NCBI GenBank assembly: GCA_964483325.1
Contig: CAZAAW010000004.1
Span: 1 to 64,000 of the forward strand
DNA from: CAZAAW01 sp964483325
Lineage (GTDB): Bacteria; Pseudomonadota; Alphaproteobacteria; Rhizobiales; Kaistiaceae
Length of the DNA: 64,000 nt
Direction of reading: 5' to 3'
In this document: piece after piece, positions 32,285 to 40,564 of the stretch
Layout: the number at the start of each line of letters is the position of its first letter
How positions within the stretch are numbered: position 1 is the first letter of the stretch
Translations under genes and position numbers: made by a program
Notes under the pieces: generated by a model
Databases searched by the model: none
Told to the model about the DNA's origin: nothing
The model's input: the letters and a program-made list of their open reading frames with translations, nothing else

Positions 32285-34642
32285 CTATTTGGCAAGGCCG
32301 CCACCAGCGGGTTCCGGACCGGGACCAAGCGCCACGACATTGCAGAGGGTGGAGCGCAGGGCGTTCGACCCGGACACCGGATCGAAGATCTCGCCGTCGA
32401 TGGCTGCATTGTAGCTGAGCTCTCCCACCGACCCGGGATGCTCCGGCCGCCACCAGCCATATTGGGCGCAGACCACCTGCGGCGTCAGCGCCGGCTCCAG
32501 CACGGCGAAAGCCCTGAAGGAGCCGTCCGGCGTCGAGACGCGAACAGGCGTTCCGTCCGCGATGCCGCGTAGTGCGGCGTCGGCCGGATGGAGCTGCACC
32601 AGGGGACGCGGCATCGCCTTGCGGATGGATGAACTCTGACGCTGCTGGCTATGGCAGAACTGCGGCCACTTCGCGCAGGTGAGGCGCAGCGGATAATCGG
32701 CCGCCAGAGCCGGCGTGGCTTCGGGGCTGATCCGCGGCAGAACATAAGCCGGCAAGGCATCTTCCCCGACCGACAGGAGCCGCTCGGCATAGAGCTCGAC
32801 ACGGCCGCTCGCAGTGGCGAAGCCAGTCCGGCGGCGAAGCCCGACGCCATCCGGCAGGTCAAGGCGCCGTCCTTGCGGCTCCTTCCGCAGGTCATCGGGA
32901 GAAAGGCCGGCGGGAGCAAGCACATGCGCCAGGGCCGCTTCCTCGTCGCCGCCGAAGAAATGCGCGCCGAGGCCGAGACGTTCTGCGAATTGGAAGACGA
33001 TCGTCGTGTCGGAGCGGCTGGCGCCGACCGGCGGCACCACCGCCGGCCGCAGCTGGATCCACTGCTCCGCCTCCGCGCCGGTCATGAACCCGGCCTGCAG
33101 GCCTTCCCGCTCCCAGCAGGACGCGACGGGCAGGACAAGGTCGGCCTCCCTGCAGGATGGCGTCAGGAAGAGCTCGGTCATGACGAAGAAGTCGAGCTTG
33201 GCGAGGGCCTCCTGCGCATGGCGTGTCCGGGGCTTCGTCAGGGCGAAATTGCCTCCGAACGAAACCAGGGCGCGGATCGGATAGGGCCTGTCGGATTCGA
33301 TGGCGCGAAACAGATCGCGCGTCGTTGTCCAGCCGCGCTGCGGCGGCCCGAGCGGGCGCTCATCGAGGCCGAGACTGGCCGCCCGCGTCTCCCGCGATAC
33401 CAGGTCGAAGGCGGCGATGTCGGTGATCGGCGGCCGGGAGAACCAGACATTGCCGCCCGCGGCATCGAGGCATCCGGTCAACGCATAGAGGATGTGGATC
33501 GCCCGCGCCGTCTGGGTGGCGTTGGCGTGCTGCGCCGTGCCGGTCCAGGTGAAGAACGACACCGGGCCGGACTCATGCAGCCACGCGGCCAGTTGCCTGA
33601 TCGACGCGGCCGCGACGCCGGTGATCGCCTCCACCCGCTCCGGCGTATAGCCGGCGCACTGATCCTTCAGGCGCTGCAGCACCGGCCGCACCGGGATCGC
33701 TCTGTCGCCGGCCGAAACGCGAAATGTCCCGAACAGCGCCGGCTCGGCGGCGCTGTTCGAAGCCCGGCGCAACGACCGGTCGTAAAGGAGCGGCTGCGCC
33801 CGCCGCCGGTCCCAGAGGATCGGCGCCCCGGTGCGGCCGAGCCCGAGATCGGCGTCGGTCAGCAGCCGGTCATTGTCGTCGCGGACGAGGAACGGCGCGT
33901 CGGTGAAGGCGGCCAGGAATTCCTCGTCGGCGCACCCGCTCTCCAGGAGGAGATGGGCCAGCCCCAGCGCCAGCGCGCCATCCGTGCCCGGCCGCAGCCC
34001 GAGCCACAGGTCGGCGCTTCTGGCGAGGCCCTGCCGCCGTGGATCAATGGCGACGACGCGCGCGCCCCGGCGCTGCGCCGCCCGGATCGGCTCGACCTGA
34101 GCAAGCCATGTGGCGCTCGGATTGAACCCCCATAACAGCACCAGCCCGGTGCGGGCATAGTCGGGCATGCCGATCCCCGCGCCCCAGGTGAGCATCGGGG
34201 TGAAGTCCTTGTGCCAGTTGCAGTTCTCCGTCGCGAAGACGAGGTTCGGGCTGCCGAAGGCATGCGCCAGCCGGTGGATCCAGCCGAAACTGTCGGCGAT
34301 CGCCGTTCCGCTCGGCGTCGTGATGGCGAAGGCGACGCCTTCGGGACCGAGTCGCTCGGCGACGGCGCGCAATTTCGCCGCCGCCAGGTCGAGGGCCTCG
34401 TCCCAGCCGATCGGCCGGAACATCGGATCGGCGCTGCCTTTCGGTGCCGTACGCAGCAGCGGCATCGTCAGGCGCTCGGCGTGGTGGACGAATTCCGGCG
34501 CCGTCTTCGCCTTGATGCAGATGGCGCCGCCGGTGGGATGGAGCGGATCGCGCTCGACCTTGACCAGCCGGCCGTCCTCGACGCTGGCGATACAGCCGCA
34601 TCGCGAGATGCAAAGCCCGCAATAGGTCGAATAGCGCTTCAT
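32285..34642 (-). CDS. Molybdopterin bis-MGD oxidoreductase, substrate unknown
   Basis: This 785-residue DMSO-reductase-family enzyme starts at the ATG at 34642 (MKRYSTYCGLC). An N-terminal [4Fe-4S] motif has Cys8, Cys11, Cys15 and Cys42. The likely molybdenum ligand is Cys141 in ATENCNWHKDF. The C-terminal molybdopterin-binding domain is present (CAKWPQFCHSQQRQSS..., YNAAIDGEI). No twin-Arg signal, so it should be cytoplasmic. It is clearly different from NarG. No dedicated Fe-S or membrane partner lies beside it. It stands 73 bases after a small unknown gene, downstream of ubiTUV. Assimilatory nitrate reductase, formate dehydrogenase-like or polysulfide/thiosulfate-type roles are all possible; I would not choose. 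Confidence 0.8.
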   Translation of the reverse strand: MKRYSTYCGLCISRCGCIASVEDGRLVKVERDPLHPTGGAICIKAKTAPEFVHHAERLTMPLLRTAPKGSADPMFRPIGWDEALDLAAAKLRAVAERLGPEGVAFAITTPSGTAIADSFGWIHRLAHAFGSPNLVFATENCNWHKDFTPMLTWGAGIGMPDYARTGLVLLWGFNPSATWLAQVEPIRAAQRRGARVVAIDPRRQGLARSADLWLGLRPGTDGALALGLAHLLLESGCADEEFLAAFTDAPFLVRDDNDRLLTDADLGLGRTGAPILWDRRRAQPLLYDRSLRRASNSAAEPALFGTFRVSAGDRAIPVRPVLQRLKDQCAGYTPERVEAITGVAAASIRQLAAWLHESGPVSFFTWTGTAQHANATQTARAIHILYALTGCLDAAGGNVWFSRPPITDIAAFDLVSRETRAASLGLDERPLGPPQRGWTTTRDLFRAIESDRPYPIRALVSFGGNFALTKPRTRHAQEALAKLDFFVMTELFLTPSCREADLVLPVASCWEREGLQAGFMTGAEAEQWIQLRPAVVPPVGASRSDTTIVFQFAERLGLGAHFFGGDEEAALAHVLAPAGLSPDDLRKEPQGRRLDLPDGVGLRRRTGFATASGRVELYAERLLSVGEDALPAYVLPRISPEATPALAADYPLRLTCAKWPQFCHSQQRQSSSIRKAMPRPLVQLHPADAALRGIADGTPVRVSTPDGSFRAFAVLEPALTPQVVCAQYGWWRPEHPGSVGELSYNAAIDGEIFDPVSGSNALRSTLCNVVALGPGPEPAGGGLAK

Positions 34643-34715
34643 GCGCGGCACCGGCTCATGGATCGACGCCCCGTCGGGCGGCGGCTGCCGGTTCCGGCTT
34701 CCACGTCGCGCCGGC

Positions 34716-35147
34716 CTATTTCGCCGGTGCCTTGAGGATGCGGGCCGATTGCCGCCGGCGCGGCGGCGACCGCGGGCGGTCCGGCTCCGGCGCGCCGCCG
34801 AGCGAGCGCAGAATGGCGGCGCCGCTCTGCCCCAGCCGGCTTATGTCGATGAAAAGCAGCGCCATTTCCTCGAAGACAGAGCGGTCGATCTCGCCCTCGG
34901 ACAGCTCGTCGAGATCGCCGAGGAAGCCGAGAATGGCCTCGATCTGCTCCTTGTGATCGCGGGCGGCGGCGAGCTGCCGGCGGCGCTGCCGTATCTCGTC
35001 GAAGGCGCAGAAGCGGTCGATCGCCGTCTGCAGCCTTTCCCGGCAATGCAGCTGCTCGCCATATTCACAGTGCTCCGGCACCTCCGCCAGGATGGACCGC
35101 AGCCGCTTCAACGTCGTGGGGGCTTCGCTTTCGAGAATATTGCTCAT
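34716..35147 (-). CDS. Hypothetical protein between ubiV and the molybdenum oxidoreductase
   Basis: This 143-residue protein starts at the ATG at 35147 (MSNILESEAPTTLKRL). It is mostly helical and charged, with HCEYGEQLHCRERLQTAIDRFC near residues 26-50 giving three Cys, and an Arg/Pro-rich tail (SPPRRRQSARILKAPAK). No membrane helix. I do not recognise a family. It lies 26 bases after ubiV in the same transcription unit and may belong to the ubiquinone or molybdenum part. Confidence 0.6.
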   Translation of the reverse strand: MSNILESEAPTTLKRLRSILAEVPEHCEYGEQLHCRERLQTAIDRFCAFDEIRQRRRQLAAARDHKEQIEAILGFLGDLDELSEGEIDRSVFEEMALLFIDISRLGQSGAAILRSLGGAPEPDRPRSPPRRRQSARILKAPAK

Positions 35148-35173
35148 CGTTTCCAACTTCCGGCCAGGTTGCC

Positions 35174-36115
35174 TCATCGCATCGAGGCCTCGGCACCGAG
35201 CACGGCTTCGCTGCCGGTGACGAAACGCCCGCCGGCGACGCCGTGCAGGAAGCCGTTGGAGAAGGTTTCGCCCGGGCAAAGCCGTTGCAGCGCCATCGCC
35301 GCCTCGTCGGCCTTGAGCCGATCCTCGGCCAGCGCCCGGTAGATTTCGGCAATGGCGACCATATCGACCACCTGCGGCAGGAGACGCAGGCCGCGCACCC
35401 CGGCGCGCCGCAGGTCGCCGATCTCGGCGGTCAGACAGGCGTATGAGCCCGACAGGACCTGCACGCCGTTGATGGCGAGATAGCGCTCCCCATCCATCGT
35501 CTGCGCCAGCAGGCCGTCGGGGTCCTCGCCGCAGACGAGGCGGCAGGTGCTCTTCGACCGCTGATGCAGGCGGGCGTGATAGCAGCGCGCCGATATGGCG
35601 AGCGGCAGCCGTCCGAACGCGCAGACCTCGACGGCGGCGTCCGTCCCTTCGGCAATGGCGGCGACCGATTCAAACGGCAGCTCCGGCGGCAGGCAGATCC
35701 GGCCGGCGCCCCGCTGTGCCAGATAGCGCGCCGTCATCTCGTTATAGACATTGACATAGGGCCCGACGGCGTGCGGCTGCCCGGTCAGGTCGCGCAGGTA
35801 GGAGATATCGTTGGCCTCGATGGCGAAGGACGGCGCGGCGGCGCTTTGCCGGTCCCACCAGCGCTGTGCCTCGTCGGAGGCGACGATGGGACTGCCGAGA
35901 AAGACCGTCTTGCCGGCGCGCTGGAGCCGTTCGAGCACCGGCGAGAAGGCCGCTTCGAGGGCCGGGACGCGCTTGGCACAGACGATTTCGCCGACCACGA
36001 CGATATCGACAGGGGCTTCGTCGGCGATGCGGAAATAGAAGTCGCGCCACGCCGCCGTCTCCCACTTGTACAGCACTGGTCCGAGCGTCAGCTCCAAGGT
36101 CTTCCTCCACGGCAT
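35174..36115 (-). CDS. ubiV: Oxygen-independent ubiquinone hydroxylation protein UbiV (U32 family)
   Basis: This 313-residue U32-peptidase-family protein forms a heterodimer with UbiU that hydroxylates ubiquinone precursors without oxygen. Cysteines for a [4Fe-4S] cluster are Cys46, Cys178, Cys191 and Cys195; the distances 13 and 4 between the last three match E. coli UbiV. It lies 10 bases after ubiU. The family is often misnamed as a peptidase or collagenase. In this setting it lets the cell make ubiquinone during nitrate respiration. Confidence 0.9.
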   Translation of the reverse strand: MPWRKTLELTLGPVLYKWETAAWRDFYFRIADEAPVDIVVVGEIVCAKRVPALEAAFSPVLERLQRAGKTVFLGSPIVASDEAQRWWDRQSAAAPSFAIEANDISYLRDLTGQPHAVGPYVNVYNEMTARYLAQRGAGRICLPPELPFESVAAIAEGTDAAVEVCAFGRLPLAISARCYHARLHQRSKSTCRLVCGEDPDGLLAQTMDGERYLAINGVQVLSGSYACLTAEIGDLRRAGVRGLRLLPQVVDMVAIAEIYRALAEDRLKADEAAMALQRLCPGETFSNGFLHGVAGGRFVTGSEAVLGAEASMR

Positions 36116-36125
36116 GGCGCGGCGC

Positions 36126-37103
36126 TCACCGCCAGGCCTTCACGTAGGCGCCCTGCGTCGTCGCGTGCCCCTCGGCCAGCCGATCGAGATCGCCCGGCCG
36201 CAGCGGCAGGCCGGCATCGACCGCCGCCAGGGCGGCGCGAAAACTGCGCACGACGCTCGCGACATAGGTGTGGCTGCGCTGGCGGCCCTCGATCTTCACC
36301 GCCGTCACCCCGGCTTCCTTCAGACGCGGCAGCAGCTCGGTGACATCGAGGCTGACAGGCTCCTCGAAGAGGTAGCCGGCGCGTCCCCCGGCGACGAACT
36401 GGCCCTTGCACGGCGTCGGGTAGCCGGCCGCTTCGCCGGGGCCGATCCTGTTGATCGTGAATTCACCGAGTCGCGATCGGACATGCTGGCCGGCGCGCTG
36501 GTAGCTGACGGCGCCGCCCGGTGCGCAGACCCCATGCGTATTGGGCGAAGCGCCGGCGCTGTAGGAAGAAAGCGAGCAGCGCCCCTCTGCCATGACGCAG
36601 AGGGCGCCGAACACGAAAGCCTCGGTCTCGCACCCGATATTGCGGGCCAGCTCGCCGATCTCCGGCACCGTCAGCACGCGCGGCAGCACGGCGCGGCGGA
36701 TACCGAAGGCCTCGACGTAATACTGGATGGCGTCGGCACTGGCGGCACCGGCCTGCACCGAAAGATGCAGGCGCTGTCCGGGATGACGCGACGCGGCATA
36801 GGCGAGCAGCCCGACATCGGCGAGGATCAGCGCATCGGCGCCGCAGCCGACGGCGTCGTCGACGGCGCGCTGCCAGGGGGCGACACCTCCGGCGTGCGGA
36901 AAGGTGTTGATCGCCACCAGGACATCGACGCCATGCGCATGGGCGAAGTCGACCGCCGCCGCCAGCTCCTCGACGGTGAAATTGAGGCCGGGGAAGTTGC
37001 GCGCATTGGTTTCGTTGCGGAAGCCGCAATAGACCGCATCGGCCCCGGCTTCCACTGCGGCCCGCAGCGCTCCGGGAGTCCCGGCCGGGCAGATCAGATC
37101 CAT
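36126..37103 (-). CDS. ubiU: Oxygen-independent ubiquinone hydroxylation protein UbiU (U32 family)
   Basis: This 325-residue U32-family protein, partner of UbiV, has Cys169, Cys176, Cys193 and Cys232, the same numbers as the [4Fe-4S] ligands of E. coli UbiU. The conserved PGGAVSYQR and EGRQRSHTYV segments are present. The start at 37103 (MDLICPAGTPGALRAAV) fits the family; the long frame upstream is a shadow of ubiT. It overlaps the end of ubiT by 10 bases and is followed 10 bases later by ubiV, so ubiT-ubiU-ubiV form one unit. Confidence 0.92.
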   Translation of the reverse strand: MDLICPAGTPGALRAAVEAGADAVYCGFRNETNARNFPGLNFTVEELAAAVDFAHAHGVDVLVAINTFPHAGGVAPWQRAVDDAVGCGADALILADVGLLAYAASRHPGQRLHLSVQAGAASADAIQYYVEAFGIRRAVLPRVLTVPEIGELARNIGCETEAFVFGALCVMAEGRCSLSSYSAGASPNTHGVCAPGGAVSYQRAGQHVRSRLGEFTINRIGPGEAAGYPTPCKGQFVAGGRAGYLFEEPVSLDVTELLPRLKEAGVTAVKIEGRQRSHTYVASVVRSFRAALAAVDAGLPLRPGDLDRLAEGHATTQGAYVKAWR

Positions 37104-37633
37104 GTCGCCTCCCGTGGCGACCCGGCTTCCGGCGAAGCGGGATCCGGACGCCGCAGCAAGAACCGCACGAGCCTTTCGGCCGGCGCGGCAAAGGGTCCGT
37201 GACAGGCGGCAAAGGCCTGCAGCAGGCTGACCGGGGCGGTGTCCAGGGCGTTGCGCAGCGCCAGCGCCGCGTCGATATCGCCCTCGACGAGAATGCCGCG
37301 GGCGAAGAAGGCCGCGTCGGCATCCACCTGCCCGTCGGCGATGCGCACCAGTTCGCGGAACGGGCCGCTGATGCGCACGTCGAGATCGGGCGGAAGCTGC
37401 CGCATCAGGCGCGCCGGCCGCGGCAGCGCCGGCTCGACGACGGCGCTGATGGGCAAATCCGTTATCTCCAGGCCGAAGCGCTTGCCGGCATGCTCGCCGA
37501 GCCTGTCCAGCAGCGGCATGGGATCGCTCAGAAACCGGCGTAGAACGGCGTCGACGGCAGGCTGCAACAGCGCGATCGGAACGAGAGCCAGAGCACAAAC
37601 TGCCAACGCCTCGACGGGCGACGTCTCCGACAT
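37094..37633 (-). CDS. ubiT: Ubiquinone biosynthesis accessory lipid carrier UbiT (SCP2 domain)
   Basis: This 179-residue SCP2-domain protein, from the ATG at 37633, binds the lipid tail of ubiquinone intermediates for the UbiU-UbiV enzymes, replacing UbiJ without oxygen. The SCP2 core is about residues 60-150 (DLPISAVVEPALPRPARLM, DLDVRISGPF, DAAFFARGILVEGDIDAAL). An ATG at 37660 would add nine residues; neither start has a clear ribosome site. It overlaps ubiU by 10 bases and is divergent from ubiD, sharing a short upstream region. Confidence 0.85.
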   Translation of the reverse strand: MSETSPVEALAVCALALVPIALLQPAVDAVLRRFLSDPMPLLDRLGEHAGKRFGLEITDLPISAVVEPALPRPARLMRQLPPDLDVRISGPFRELVRIADGQVDADAAFFARGILVEGDIDAALALRNALDTAPVSLLQAFAACHGPFAAPAERLVRFLLRRPDPASPEAGSPREATWI

Positions 37634-37758
37634 CGATGCAGCATCACGCAGGTGACCCATTGCGGCACTGCTACCACGTCCCGCCGCGCATCTTCTTTGT
37701 GCGAATGCAAGGACTGCGGCGATCCCGCCTTCTACTTTCATCGTCAGGATTGCAGTCG

Positions 37759-39270
37759 GTGTCAGTACGTAAACTTCCCCCTTTCCATGGTCTGCGGGAC
37801 TTCCTCAAATACCTTGAGGAAGCGGGCCAGCTCGTCCGCATCGGCGAGCCGGTCTCCGTCGTCCATGACATGACTGAGATCCATCGCCGGGTGCTGGGCG
37901 ACGGCGGACCGGCGCTGCTCTTCGAACATCCGCTGAAGGCCGACGGATCGCCTTCGTCCATGCCGGTCCTCGTCAACCTGTTCGGCACCGTCGAACGCGT
38001 TGCCTGGGGCTTCGGCGTGCCGCCCGGCGACCTGCCGCAGCTCGGCGAGGCGCTGGCCGAGCTGCGCGATCCGCAGCCGCCCAATGGCCTCGGCGATGCG
38101 CTGCGCAAGCTGCCCTTGATGAAGGCGGCGCTGTCGATGCGGCCGCGGGAGATCACCGGCGCCCCGTACAGCCTCGTCACCGGGCAAGCGGTCGATCTCG
38201 GCCAGTTGCCGATCCAGATCGCCTGGCCGGGCGAGCCTGCCCCGCTCATCACCTGGCCGCTGGTGATCACCTGCCCGCCGGATGCCTCGCCGCTCGAGGA
38301 CAGCAATGTCGGCGTCTACCGGCTGCAGGTGCTCGGCCGCGATCGCGCCATCGTGCGCTGGCTGCCGCAGCGCGGCGGCGCCCGTCACCATGACCAGTGG
38401 CGGGCGCGCGGCGAGGACACGCCGATCGCCATTGCCATCGGCGCGGAACCGGCCGCCATTCTGGCCGCCGTGCTGCCGCTGCCGGAGACGATCTCCGAGA
38501 TGCGGTTCAGCAGCCTGTTCACCGGCGAAAGGCCGCGGGTGACGCGCTGCGCCACCGTCCCGCTCGTCGCGCCGGCCGATGCCGAGATCGTCATCGAGGG
38601 TTACGTGTCGAAGGACGAGACCGCGCTCGAGGGACCCTATGGCGACCACACCGGCTATTACAGCCCGGTGGAGGCCTTTCCGGTGATGCGGGTGACGGCG
38701 ATCCGGACGCGTCCCGACGCCGTGTATCTGTCCACCTTCACCGGCCGGCCGCCGGACGAGCCGTCGCGCATCGCCGAAGCGCTCAATGAACTGTTCCTGC
38801 CGATCGCCCGCCGGCAATATCCGGAGATCGCCGATATCTGGCTGCCGCCGGAGGCGTGCTCCTATCGGATCGCCCTGGTGTCGATCCGCAAGCGCTATCC
38901 CGGGCAGGCCCGCCGCCTGATGCTCGGCCTCTGGTCGATGCTGCCGCAGTTCACCTTCACCAAGCTGATCATCGCTGTCGACGATGACATCGACATCCGG
39001 AACTGGGCCGATGTGCTGTGGGCCGTGTCGACGCGTGCCGACCTGGCACGCGACCTCCTGCCGATCAATACCAGCCCCATCGACTATCTCGATTTCGCCT
39101 CGCCGAAGCCGGGGCTGGGCGGCAAGCTCGGCATCGACGCCACGGCGAAGATAGGGCCGGAAACGGACCGCTCCTGGGGCGTGCCGCTGCGCATGGATGC
39201 GGCAGTGGTCGACCGGGTCGACGCCCTGTGGTCGAAGCTCGGCCTTGCGGGCGTCGGAACCGGCCGATGA
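37759..39270 (+). CDS. ubiD: UbiD-family decarboxylase (4-hydroxy-3-polyprenylbenzoate decarboxylase)
   Basis: This protein of about 503 residues uses prenylated FMN to decarboxylate the ubiquinone precursor. LPPFHGLRDFLKYLEEAGQL is the UbiD N-terminus; EGPYGDHTGYYSP and the segment RDLLPINTSPIDYLDFASPK are typical of UbiD, and the Glu-Arg-Glu region is intact. There is no good ATG: GTG 37759 is chosen because it puts the conserved part at the right place; ATG 37705 and TTG 37750 are alternatives. It overlaps ubiX by 4 bases. Divergent from ubiTUV, it completes a local ubiquinone set. Confidence 0.88.
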   Translation: MSVRKLPPFHGLRDFLKYLEEAGQLVRIGEPVSVVHDMTEIHRRVLGDGGPALLFEHPLKADGSPSSMPVLVNLFGTVERVAWGFGVPPGDLPQLGEALAELRDPQPPNGLGDALRKLPLMKAALSMRPREITGAPYSLVTGQAVDLGQLPIQIAWPGEPAPLITWPLVITCPPDASPLEDSNVGVYRLQVLGRDRAIVRWLPQRGGARHHDQWRARGEDTPIAIAIGAEPAAILAAVLPLPETISEMRFSSLFTGERPRVTRCATVPLVAPADAEIVIEGYVSKDETALEGPYGDHTGYYSPVEAFPVMRVTAIRTRPDAVYLSTFTGRPPDEPSRIAEALNELFLPIARRQYPEIADIWLPPEACSYRIALVSIRKRYPGQARRLMLGLWSMLPQFTFTKLIIAVDDDIDIRNWADVLWAVSTRADLARDLLPINTSPIDYLDFASPKPGLGGKLGIDATAKIGPETDRSWGVPLRMDAAVVDRVDALWSKLGLAGVGTGR

Positions 39271-39875
39271 CAGCGCGGCCAAGACTCATCGTCGGCATCA
39301 GCGGCGCCTCCGGCGCGGCGATCGGCGTGCGGATCATCGAACGCCTCGCCGCCACCGATGCTTATGAAATCCACCTTGTCGTCTCGGAAGCCGGCGAGAG
39401 GACCCTTGCCTTCGAACTTGGGGACGACGCCCTGCCGCGTCTCGACCGCCTCGTGCAGAAACGCCACCTCATCGGCGATGTCGGCGCCAGCGTGGCGAGC
39501 GGTTCCTTTTCAGCCATCGGCATGATCATCGCCCCCTGCTCGGTGCGGACGCTGTCGGGCATCGCCGCCAGCACGGCCGACAATCTCCTCCTGCGCGCTG
39601 CCGACGTGCAGCTCAAGGAGCGGCGACGGCTCGTCCTGGTGTTCCGGGAATCGCCGCTGCATCTCGGCCATATCCGCGCCATGGCGGCGGCCACGGAGAT
39701 CGGCGCCATCGTCGCGCCGGCCGTTCCCGCCTTCTACATGCGGCCGCGCTCGATCGCCGACATGGTGGACCAGATGGCGCAGCGGGCCATTGCCCTGCTG
39801 GGCCTGGCACCGATCGAAGCCGGCGCCGAATGGCAGGGACTGCCGGCAGGCGGCCCGACCCTCGGCGAATTCTGA
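39267..39875 (+). CDS. ubiX: Flavin prenyltransferase UbiX
   Basis: This 202-residue enzyme attaches a dimethylallyl group to FMN to make the prenyl-FMN cofactor of UbiD. VGISGASGAAIGVRIIERL is the FMN-binding start and IIAPCSVRTLSGIAAS the conserved active segment, with LVLVFRESPLHLGHIRAM following. Length is normal. It overlaps ubiD by 4 bases, so enzyme and cofactor maker are co-translated. Confidence 0.93.
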   Translation: MTARPRLIVGISGASGAAIGVRIIERLAATDAYEIHLVVSEAGERTLAFELGDDALPRLDRLVQKRHLIGDVGASVASGSFSAIGMIIAPCSVRTLSGIAASTADNLLLRAADVQLKERRRLVLVFRESPLHLGHIRAMAAATEIGAIVAPAVPAFYMRPRSIADMVDQMAQRAIALLGLAPIEAGAEWQGLPAGGPTLGEF

Positions 39876-39895
39876 ATAGCCTCACGCTGAGCAGA

Positions 39896-40525
39896 TCAGG
39901 TCTTGTCCGGCTGACCTGCGGCGCGGCGGCGCGCCGCAGCAAGATCTTCGGGGGTGTTCACGTTGAAGAACGGATCGGCATCCCCGTCGAACACCATCTC
40001 GGCGACCTTGTTCTGCGCCATGTAGCGCAGCACGCTGCGGTCCTCCTGCCCGGCCAGCCAGGCGGCGAGAGGTTCGCTCAATGCCGTGGGCCAGAGGGCC
40101 GAAAGCGGCGAGCGCCGGTCGCCGAAGCGCGCCACGACGATCGCGTCGGGCGCTGCGGCGGCCGCGAGGCGGGCAACGAGATCGGCGGGCAGAAACGGCG
40201 TGTCGGAGGCAGCCGTCACGAGCCGGTCGCTGCCGCTCGACCGCGCCCAGTTCAGGCCGGCCAGGATCCCGGCAAGCGGCCCCTGGAAGCCCGGCACCGC
40301 ATCGGCAAGGATCGGCAGGCCGAATCCGGCGAAGCGGCCTGCATCGCCGTTGATGTTGAGCGCCAGCGCACTCGTCTGCGGCCGCAGCCCGGCGACGACA
40401 TGCGCCAGGATCGAGTGTTCGTCGAGAAGCAGCAGACCCTTGTCGCCGCCGCCGAGCCGCGACGACCGGCCGCCGGCAACAATGACGGCCGGCCATTTTC
40501 CCAACGGAGCATCGCCGGTCGTCAT
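39896..40525 (-). CDS. mobA: Molybdenum cofactor guanylyltransferase MobA
   Basis: This 209-residue nucleotidyltransferase joins GMP to molybdopterin to make the MGD cofactor. The nucleotide-binding loop VIVAGGRSSRLGGGDKGLLLL is at the N-terminus (residues 14-34), and VTAASDTPFLPADLVARL is the metal-binding segment. It is convergent with ubiX and stands 39 bases after nnrS on the same strand. Its partner MobB is in the nar operon. NarG and the oxidoreductase at 32285-34642 need this cofactor. Confidence 0.9.
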   Translation of the reverse strand: MTTGDAPLGKWPAVIVAGGRSSRLGGGDKGLLLLDEHSILAHVVAGLRPQTSALALNINGDAGRFAGFGLPILADAVPGFQGPLAGILAGLNWARSSGSDRLVTAASDTPFLPADLVARLAAAAAPDAIVVARFGDRRSPLSALWPTALSEPLAAWLAGQEDRSVLRYMAQNKVAEMVFDGDADPFFNVNTPEDLAAARRRAAGQPDKT

Positions 40526-40564
40526 CGGATGTCCCCCATCTTGCCGGCCGGACGCGGGGTCGGA

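Noticed and set aside
36126..37598. Extension of ubiU upstream to give 490 residues
   Set aside because: The added 165 residues are an out-of-frame reading of ubiT. UbiU family proteins start at MDLICPAGTP, and the four cluster Cys then have exactly the E. coli numbering.
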